Shown here: positions 1 through 5,131 of the stretch, in pieces
Layout of the letters: each line of letters opens with the position of its first letter
Position numbering within the stretch: the stretch's first letter is position 1
Position numbers and translations under genes: made by a program
DNA from: an uncultured Collinsella sp.
GTDB lineage: Bacteria > Actinomycetota > Coriobacteriia > Coriobacteriales > Coriobacteriaceae
Direction: 5' to 3'
Assembly (NCBI GenBank): GCA_900554585.1
Contig: USHS01000124.1
Coordinates: 1 to 5,131 of the forward strand
Length of the DNA: 5,131 nucleotides
Notes under the pieces: model-generated
What the model was told of the DNA's origin: nothing
What the model saw: the letters and a program-made list of their open reading frames with translations, nothing else
Databases searched by the model: none

Positions 1-1381
1 GCCAAGTATCGAGCAAATCCTCCATGACGGCGAGCATATCGGTGTCGAGGTCGTTGCCGGGCTCGTCCAGGATAAGCACGTTGGGCTCGTCCAGAATCGT
101 CAGCAACAGCGACAGGCGACGGCGCTGGCCGCCCGAAAGATCGCCGATGCGGCTCCAGAGCTGCTGGGTCGTAAAGCCCAGGCGCTCGCAGAGCTTCTCG
201 GGCGAAGTCTCCTTGCCGTCGATGACGTAGTACTTCTTATAGTTGCCGAGCACCTCGCGGATCGTGTCGCCCATGTAGGGTTCGAGCTCCTCGAGCTGCT
301 GCGACAGCACGCCAAAGCGTACTGTCTGGCCAATCTTCACACGGCCGCGTGTGGGCTCAATCTTGCCCTGGATCACATCGAGCAGCGTCGACTTGCCAGC
401 GCCGTTCTCGCCCAAAAGGCCATAGCGGTCGCCCGCACCGATGAGCCAGGTCACATCGGAGAGCACCTGCTTGGGCGCGCCATCGGTATCCGCATAGCCG
501 GCGTCCACGTCGACAACGTCGATAACCTGCTTGCCCAGGCGACTCACCGCCAGGCGCTTGAGCTCCAGCTCGTCGCGCACAGGCGGTACGTCGGCGATGA
601 GCTCGCGAGCGGCGTCCACGCGAAACTTGGGCTTGGTGGAGCGCGCCTGGGCACCGCGGCTCAGCCACGCGAGCTCCTTGCGCGCCATATTGCGACGGCG
701 CTCCTCGGTAACCGCAGCCATGCGGTCGCGCTCCACACGCTGCAGGATGTAGGCCGAGTAACCGCCCTCGAAGGGATCAACCCGGCCGTCGTGGACCTCC
801 CACATGCTGGTGCAGACCTCGTCCAGGAACCAGCGGTCGTGCGTGACCACGAGCATGGCGCCCTGGCCGCGCTGCCAGCGGGCCTTTAAGTGACGCGCGA
901 GCCAGTTGATGGTGCGCATGTCCAGGTGGTTGGTGGGCTCGTCGAGCATAAGCACGTCGTAGTCGCCGATCAGCAGACGCGCGAGGTCCACGCGACGGCG
1001 CTGACCGCCCGAAAGCTCGCCCACCGTGCCCTCCCAGGGCACGTCGCTAATAAGACCGGCCAGGATCTGACGCGTGCGCGGGCTCGAGGCCCACTCGTAC
1101 TCGGGCGTGTCACCGACGACGGCATGGTGCACGGTATCGGTATCGACCAGGTTGTCCTTTTGGCCGAGCAATCCGATCGTCGTGTCGCGGCGATGCGTCA
1201 CGCGGCCGTCGTCGGGCTCCAACGTGCCGGCGAGTACGCTCAGCAGCGTCGACTTGCCGTCGCCGTTTTTGCCGACGATACCAATACGGTCGCCCTCGCC
1301 CACGCCGAGCGTCACGCTATCGAAAATATGCTTGGTGGGAAACTCTAGGCTGACGGAATCGCATCCCAAAAGAATCGCCAT
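1..1381 (-). CDS. ABC-F family ATPase, Uup-like, 3' end cut by the window edge
   Basis: Soluble protein with two ATP-binding cassettes and no membrane segments, the ABC-F layout. Members bind the ribosome near the E site and affect translation; some protect against ribosome-targeting antibiotics. My translation gives 460 residues from an ATG at 1381, beginning MAILLGCDSVSLEF. Cassette 1 has Walker A GKNGDGKST (37-45), Q-loop Q74, signature LSGGQ (123-127), Walker B/D-loop DEPTNHLD (147-154) and switch H181 in HDRWFLD. A charged linker (about 205-285) contains ARSTKPKFR, as in actinobacterial Uup-like proteins. Cassette 2 has Walker A GENGAGKST (324-332), signature LSGGQ (415-419) and DEPGNDLD (439-446), with Gly replacing the usual Thr. 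The frame is open to the edge; the last switch histidine and the C-terminus are missing. Only about 48 residues separate Q-loop and signature in cassette 1, leaving no room for the EttA arm, so Uup-like fits better than EttA. The gene has its own promoter and RBS. The class is secure; housekeeping versus resistance role cannot be decided. Confidence 0.93.
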   Translation of the reverse strand, partial: MAILLGCDSVSLEFPTKHIFDSVTLGVGEGDRIGIVGKNGDGKSTLLSVLAGTLEPDDGRVTHRRDTTIGLLGQKDNLVDTDTVHHAVVGDTPEYEWASSPRTRQILAGLISDVPWEGTVGELSGGQRRRVDLARLLIGDYDVLMLDEPTNHLDMRTINWLARHLKARWQRGQGAMLVVTHDRWFLDEVCTSMWEVHDGRVDPFEGGYSAYILQRVERDRMAAVTEERRRNMARKELAWLSRGAQARSTKPKFRVDAARELIADVPPVRDELELKRLAVSRLGKQVIDVVDVDAGYADTDGAPKQVLSDVTWLIGAGDRYGLLGENGAGKSTLLDVIQGKIEPTRGRVKIGQTVRFGVLSQQLEELEPYMGDTIREVLGNYKKYYVIDGKETSPEKLCERLGFTTQQLWSRIGDLSGGQRRRLSLLLTILDEPNVLILDEPGNDLDTDMLAVMEDLLDTW

Positions 1382-1389
1382 ATGCCCTG

Positions 1390-1395
1390 CTCCTT
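1390..1395 (-). promoter_or_regulatory. Ribosome binding site of the ABC-F gene
   Basis: On the minus strand this reads AAGGAG, followed by an 8-nt spacer and the ATG at 1381. This near-consensus Shine-Dalgarno site at ideal spacing fixes the start codon, and the protein begins with a normal cassette N-terminus. Confidence 0.85.
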
Positions 1396-1416
1396 CGTAG
1401 AAATTCAACGTTGTCC

Positions 1417-1425
1417 ATGATAGCA
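1417..1425 (-). promoter_or_regulatory. Probable extended -10 promoter of the ABC-F gene
   Basis: The minus strand reads TGCTATCAT: a TATCAT hexamer (5 of 6 matches to TATAAT) preceded by the TGn extension. Transcription would start near 1410 and leave a leader of about 29 nt containing the AAGGAG site. The hexamer 17 bp upstream, TGGTTT at 1440-1445, is a poor -35 and overlaps the arm of the adjacent inverted repeat. An extended -10 often compensates for a weak -35. The pst terminator lies just upstream, so this gene needs its own promoter. Predicted from sequence only. Confidence 0.5.
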
Positions 1426-1441
1426 GCGAGCCCCACCCCAA

Positions 1442-1476
1442 ACCACCACGAAGGTGCCTGTCCCCTTTGTGGTGGT
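1442..1476. repeat. Imperfect 13-bp inverted repeat, probable dispersed intergenic repeat
   Basis: Arms ACCACCACGAAGG (1442-1454) and CCTTTGTGGTGGT (1464-1476) are complementary at 12 of 13 positions around a 9-nt loop, TGCCTGTCC. The single mismatch becomes a G-U wobble in plus-strand RNA but an A-C mismatch in minus-strand RNA, so the fold is slightly better on the strand opposite to the genes. No T-run follows on either side, so it is not a typical intrinsic terminator. The core GGTGCCTGTCCCC resembles short palindromic repeats I recall as scattered between genes in several bacteria, including Coriobacteriia, some linked to REP-associated transposases. That resemblance is from memory; only one copy is in this window. 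It sits between the pst terminator and the ABC-F promoter. Confidence 0.65.
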
Positions 1477-1493
1477 CGTTTCGGTCGCGGAGC

Positions 1494-1531
1494 AAAAAGG
1501 CGGGCCATCTCACGCAAGAGATGACCCGCCT
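1494..1531 (-). terminator. Intrinsic terminator of the pstSCAB operon
   Basis: On the minus strand a 14-bp stem opens with AGGCGGG and closes with CCCGCCT around a CATCTC/GAGATG upper stem and a 6-nt loop (TTGCGT). There is one internal G-U pair (1505/1524). TTTTT follows directly (complement of 1494-1498). It lies 56 bp past the pstB stop codon and separates the pst operon from the ABC-F gene. On the plus strand the A-run precedes the stem and no T-run follows, so it is one-directional. Confidence 0.9.
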
Positions 1532-1542
1532 CTCCAATCAGT

Positions 1543-1568
1543 CCCGCGGCAACCGCGGCCGCCGCGGG
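1543..1568. repeat. GC-rich 8-bp perfect inverted repeat in the pstB 3' untranslated region
   Basis: Arms CCCGCGGC (1543-1550) and GCCGCGGG (1561-1568) are perfect complements around a 10-nt loop that holds a third CCGCGG, so three CCGCGG palindromes fall within 26 bp. It sits between the pstB stop codon (1587) and the terminator stem. In the pst mRNA it would form a second hairpin just upstream of the terminator. No U-run follows it. It could protect the 3' end from exonucleases or bind a factor, or be a by-product of high GC content; no function is shown. Confidence 0.55.
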
Positions 1569-1586
1569 CCTCAAGCATGTCCCGGA

Positions 1587-2455
<869 letters not shown>

Positions 2456-2459
<4 letters not shown>

Positions 2460-3382
2460 TCGGCCGTCATCTTCCTTGCCAGTTGCTTGCCCACGATACG
2501 GGCGACTACGTTAAACAGCAGCACGCAGATCATCAGCAGTGCCGCGGTGCCCCAGACGATCTGCTGAGCCTCGGGGCTGCCCTCGCCGTAAATCTTGTAG
2601 ATGTGCACAGCGAGCGACTCACCGGGGCGGAACACGTTCCAGGCGCAGGTGGGGCTCGACAGGTTAAAGCTCAAGAAATTCAGGCGAACCGGCGAGCTCA
2701 TGCCCGAGGTAAAGAGCAGTGCCGCGGCCTCGCCAAACACGCGGCCGGCCGAAAGCACGATACCAGTCACGATGGCAGGCATGGCCTCGGGGATCAGGAT
2801 GTGCAGCGTAGCCTCCCAGCGAGTAAGGCCCATGGCCAGGCACGCATCGCGCTGGGCCTGCGGCACGTCCTCGAGCGCCTGCTGAATCACGCGCACCAGG
2901 ATGGGGATGTTGAACATGGTGAGCGCGACGGCGCCGGAGATGATGGAGTACTTCCAGCCCAGCTGCACCGAGAACACCAGAAAGCCGAACATGCCGACGA
3001 CGATGGAAGGCAGCGAGGACAGCGTCTCGATGGCGGTAGAGGCGATGTCGCGGATAGGGCCGTTCGGCGCGTACTCAACCAGGAAGACCGCCCCGCCCAG
3101 ACTGATGGGCACCGAGATGACCAGGGTGATCAGCAGCAGGTAGAACGAGTCGAATAGCTGGTAGAGCACGCCGCCTTGGGTTCCGTTGGCGCGCGCGGGC
3201 TGCGTGAGAAACCCTGGCTGGAACAGCATCGAGACGCCCTCGAACAGGATATAGGCCACCATGGAGATGACGATGAGCATGACGATGGCGACGATTGCTG
3301 TCAGCACGCCCGTGGCGATGCGGTCCTGCCTTTGGACCCGCCCGAGTCTCGTCTCGTCGATATGGATGCGCGTGCTAGCCAC
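2456..3382 (-). CDS. pstA: Phosphate ABC transporter permease PstA
   Basis: One of the two inner-membrane channel subunits of the phosphate importer. The 308 residues (a typical length) contain about six hydrophobic segments, at roughly 24-48, 74-102, 117-139, 144-165, 199-224 and 276-296. The cytoplasmic EAA loop that docks on PstB runs from about 169 to 205 and includes AMGLTRWEATLHILIPEA with its invariant Gly (G185). The GRVFGEAA motif (213-220) and HIYKIYGEG (260-268) are characteristic of PstA and its homologues. The start is GTG at 3382, inside the end of pstC (8-bp overlap), with AAGGGGG 9 nt upstream. The stop TGA overlaps the pstB start as ATGA. Both overlaps suggest coupled translation and equal subunit production. 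A stretch at 230-258 (NFLSFNLSSPTCAWNVFRP) between the last two segments would face outward and looks somewhat long for this loop. Confidence 0.96.
2471..2477 (-). promoter_or_regulatory. Likely ribosome binding site of pstB
   Basis: The minus strand reads AAGGAAG, 11 nt before the pstB ATG and inside the last codons of pstA. The spacing is on the long side. Together with the ATGA overlap it supports the upstream start and therefore the N-terminal extension of PstB. Confidence 0.55.
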
Positions 3383-4283
3383 GAGCCTTTGCCCCCTTGC
3401 GGCCGATAAAGTGGATGATCAGGATGAAGATGAGGCTCATGCCCATCAGCAGCAGACCAAGCGCCCACAGGACGTCGTCCTGCGCCGAGCCCTCGGCATA
3501 GACCGCCATGGACGTGGTGAGCGTGGTGGTGATGGTGGACGCCGGCGACAGCAGCGACGTCGGCATGGCCTCGATGCCGCCGATAACCATGCGCACGGCG
3601 AGCGTCTCGCCAAAGGCGCGGGTCATACCGAGGATGACCGCGGTCATGAGCGACGACATGGCAGACTTGAGTACCACGTGCCAGATGGTCTGCCAGCGGG
3701 TATAGCCCAGAGCAAGCGAACCCTGACGGTAGCTGTCGGGCACGGCGCGCAGGCCATCGACCGAAAGGGTGGTCATCGTCGGCAGGATCATGACGGCCAG
3801 CACGATGGCGCCAGGCAGGATGCCCAGGCCCGTACTCACGTGGAAAACGCTCTTCATAAGGCCGACGACCACGTGAAAACCGATCAGGCCAAAGACGACC
3901 GGGGGAATACCGGTCAAAAGCTCAATGAGCGGCTGAAAGACCTTGGAACCAAACTTAGGGCTAATCTCGACCGCAAAGATGGCAGAGCCGATGGCGATGG
4001 GCAGCGCGATGAGCGTGGAGAGCACCATGACCGCAAACGAGGTGACGATCAGAGGCAGGGCGCCGGTGTAAGGCAGACCGTTTTCGGCTGTGTTGGCCAG
4101 GTCCCACTTGGTGCCGGTGAAGAACTCGACGACCGAAACGCCATCCCTGAGAAAAGCCGAGAGGCCCTTTTGGGCGACCATGAAGATAAGCGCGGCAACA
4201 ACAAGCGTCACGAGCGCTACGCACGCGCCCGTGACGCCCAGGCCCACGTTCTCAAGGTCGCGCTTTGGCAGCTGTTTTGCCAT
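3375..4283 (-). CDS. pstC: Phosphate ABC transporter permease PstC
   Basis: Inner-membrane partner of PstA in the phosphate channel. The 302 residues are a normal length. About six hydrophobic segments lie at roughly 14-38, 75-104, 117-145, 152-173, 207-229 and 270-294, after a short charged N-terminus (MAKQLPKRDLEN). The periplasmic-type loop contains FFTGTKWD (54-61), typical of PstC. The EAA loop, about 178-213, includes VPDSYRQGSLALGYTRWQT with the conserved Gly (G193). The membrane motif TRAFGET (221-227) carries the Arg and Glu that are conserved in PstC and implicated in transport in E. coli. The ATG at 4283 has GGAAAGG 6 nt upstream. It follows pstS by 25 bp with no hairpin or promoter visible in the gap, and overlaps pstA by 8 bp. 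PstC rather than PstA is assigned from its position directly after pstS and the FFTGTKWD and RAFGET motifs. Confidence 0.96.
   Translation of the reverse strand: MAKQLPKRDLENVGLGVTGACVALVTLVVAALIFMVAQKGLSAFLRDGVSVVEFFTGTKWDLANTAENGLPYTGALPLIVTSFAVMVLSTLIALPIAIGSAIFAVEISPKFGSKVFQPLIELLTGIPPVVFGLIGFHVVVGLMKSVFHVSTGLGILPGAIVLAVMILPTMTTLSVDGLRAVPDSYRQGSLALGYTRWQTIWHVVLKSAMSSLMTAVILGMTRAFGETLAVRMVIGGIEAMPTSLLSPASTITTTLTTSMAVYAEGSAQDDVLWALGLLLMGMSLIFILIIHFIGRKGAKARG
3392..3398 (-). promoter_or_regulatory. Ribosome binding site supporting the GTG start of pstA
   Basis: The minus strand reads AAGGGGG, 9 nt before the GTG at 3382, inside the last codons of pstC. No ATG nearby gives a better start: the next in-frame Met is at residue 35, inside the first membrane segment. 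The GTG start is therefore preferred. Confidence 0.7.
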
Positions 4284-4289
4284 TGCAAA

Positions 4290-4296
4290 CCTTTCC
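4290..4296 (-). promoter_or_regulatory. Ribosome binding site of pstC
   Basis: The minus strand reads GGAAAGG with a 6-nt spacer to the pstC ATG at 4283. It lies in the 25-bp gap after the pstS stop, so pstC has its own initiation site and is not coupled by overlap like the two genes after it. Confidence 0.65.
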
Positions 4297-4308
4297 GGGG
4301 GCGATTAC

Positions 4309-5131
4309 TTATTTAGCTGAGACCTTGCCGCTGGCGTCCTTGGCGACCTTCATGGCAGAGACGGGGATAAAGCCCTGTTCCTCGACGAGCTTGCCCTGGA
4401 CATCGTCGGAAAGCATGAACTCCAAGAAGGCCTTGGTGGCCTCGTCGGCGTCCTTAGCGCAGTACATGTGCTCGGTCGCCCAGATCTTAAAGGAGTCGTC
4501 GGTGACGTTCTTGCTCTTGGGCTCGACGCCCTCGACCTTGATGGCGTTGAACTTGGAGTCATCGAAGTGCGAGAAGTCCAGGTAGGAAATGGCGTTGTCG
4601 GTGCTGGCCATCTGAGTCTGGACATCGCCGGACTTGTCGAGCTCGGCGTCGCCCTTAAAGTCGACGGTCTCGTCGCCAAAGACGGCGGCCTCGAAGGTGG
4701 CGCGGGTACCGGAGCCGGCCTTGCGGTTGAGGACGACGATCTTGGCGTCGTCGCCGCCGACCTCGTTCCAGTTGGTGATCTGGCCGGAGAAGATGCCCTT
4801 GAGCTGCTCGAGGGACAGATCGTCGACCGTCACATTCTTGGAGACGACGGGGCCCATGCCCACGACGGCGACCTCGTGGTCGACGAGGTTCTTGACCTGG
4901 TCGGCCTCGAGCTTGGTCTCGGCGAAGACGTCGGAGTTACCAATGGTGACGGTGCCGGCGGCGACAGCGGTCAGGCCCTTGCCCGAACCGTTGCCCGAGC
5001 CGGAGACGGAGACGTCGGGGTTGGCGTCCATGAACTTCTCGGCAGCAGCCTCGACGAGAGCCTGGAACGAGGAGGCACCGTCGTAGGTCACCTCGCCGGA
5101 GACGGACTCGGCAGCAGCGGCGCTACCCTTG
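4309..5131 (-). CDS. pstS: Phosphate-binding protein PstS, 5' end cut by the window edge
   Basis: Extracellular solute-binding protein that captures phosphate and delivers it to PstC-PstA. The frame is open to the right edge and 273 codons are visible. The first visible residues, KGSAAAAESVSGE, look like the flexible linker that follows a lipidated cysteine, so the lipoprotein signal and start codon lie outside the window. Residue 14 is a GTG-encoded valine (5089-5091) and should not be taken as the start. Family motifs, numbered on the visible part: TYDGASSF near 15-22 (the first phosphate-contacting loop), GNSDVFAE at 64-71, LSLEQLKGIFSGQITNWNEV at about 105-124, and NRKAGSGTR at 135-143, whose Arg, Ser, Gly and Thr match the phosphate-coordinating GSGTR loop. 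It ends in a TAA at 4309-4311. It is the first visible gene of the operon; its promoter and any PhoB-type control site are not in view. Confidence 0.96.
   Translation of the reverse strand, partial: KGSAAAAESVSGEVTYDGASSFQALVEAAAEKFMDANPDVSVSGSGNGSGKGLTAVAAGTVTIGNSDVFAETKLEADQVKNLVDHEVAVVGMGPVVSKNVTVDDLSLEQLKGIFSGQITNWNEVGGDDAKIVVLNRKAGSGTRATFEAAVFGDETVDFKGDAELDKSGDVQTQMASTDNAISYLDFSHFDDSKFNAIKVEGVEPKSKNVTDDSFKIWATEHMYCAKDADEATKAFLEFMLSDDVQGKLVEEQGFIPVSAMKVAKDASGKVSAK

Noticed and set aside
890..1348. A 152-codon open frame on the plus strand opposite the ABC-F gene
   Set aside because: The minus strand encodes complete Walker A, signature, Walker B and switch motifs through this stretch, so the plus-strand frame is a shadow.
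1442..1476. The inverted repeat read as a second terminator or a riboswitch
   Set aside because: No T-run follows the stem on either strand, so it is not an intrinsic terminator. It lies upstream of the predicted transcription start of the ABC-F gene, so it would not be in the leader, and no known riboswitch motif is visible.
1317..1574. An 85-codon open frame on the minus strand spanning the intergenic region and the start of the ABC-F gene
   Set aside because: It runs through the terminator, the inverted repeat and the promoter and enters the ABC-F gene in the wrong frame. It has no homologous-looking content.
3261..4316. A 351-codon open frame on the plus strand opposite pstC
   Set aside because: It is antisense to a clear pstC with all family motifs. 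The product is a low-complexity run of Asp, Arg, His, Gln and Gly, as expected from the mirror frame of a GC-rich membrane protein gene, and no ribosome binding site or domain is seen.
4309..5091. pstS starting at position 5091
   Set aside because: The codon there is GTG in the middle of a continuing frame, directly before the first phosphate-binding loop. The frame runs on to the window edge with a linker typical of a mature lipoprotein, so the true start is outside the window.

Overview
The window holds two transcription units, both on the minus strand. The first is a phosphate-specific ABC transporter operon, pstS-pstC-pstA-pstB, read from right to left. The second is a separate ABC-F family ATPase gene, also read leftward. 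Base composition is GC-rich (about 60% by eye), with a strong G/C preference at third codon positions and Shine-Dalgarno sites of the AAGGAG type. The protein sequences and the repeat found between the two units look most like a high-GC anaerobic actinobacterium of the Coriobacteriia (Collinsella-like). That placement is recalled from family resemblance and was not tested by search.

Layout. Positions 4309-5131 carry pstS, the extracellular phosphate-binding protein; its signal peptide and start lie beyond the right edge. A 25-bp gap leads to pstC (3375-4283), whose end overlaps the GTG start of pstA (2456-3382) by 8 bp. The end of pstA in turn overlaps pstB (1587-2459) in an ATGA. The spacing and overlaps imply one mRNA with translational coupling. 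PstS captures phosphate outside the membrane, PstC and PstA form the membrane channel, and PstB hydrolyses ATP to drive import.

Between pstB and the next gene (1382-1586, about 205 bp) lie, in transcription order: a GC-rich inverted repeat, a strong intrinsic terminator closing the pst operon, a 35-bp imperfect inverted repeat that looks like a dispersed repeat element, and a probable extended -10 promoter with a ribosome binding site for the ABC-F gene. No phoU follows pstB.

Positions 1-1381 carry the first 460 codons of an ABC-F (Uup-like) twin-ATPase protein, cut by the left edge just after the second Walker B motif. It has no transmembrane segments and is expected to act on the ribosome rather than in transport.

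This is essentially an ordinary conserved housekeeping region. I found no convincing sign of a new biological system. The most worthwhile second looks are the intergenic inverted repeat, the N-terminal extension of PstB, and the absence of phoU.
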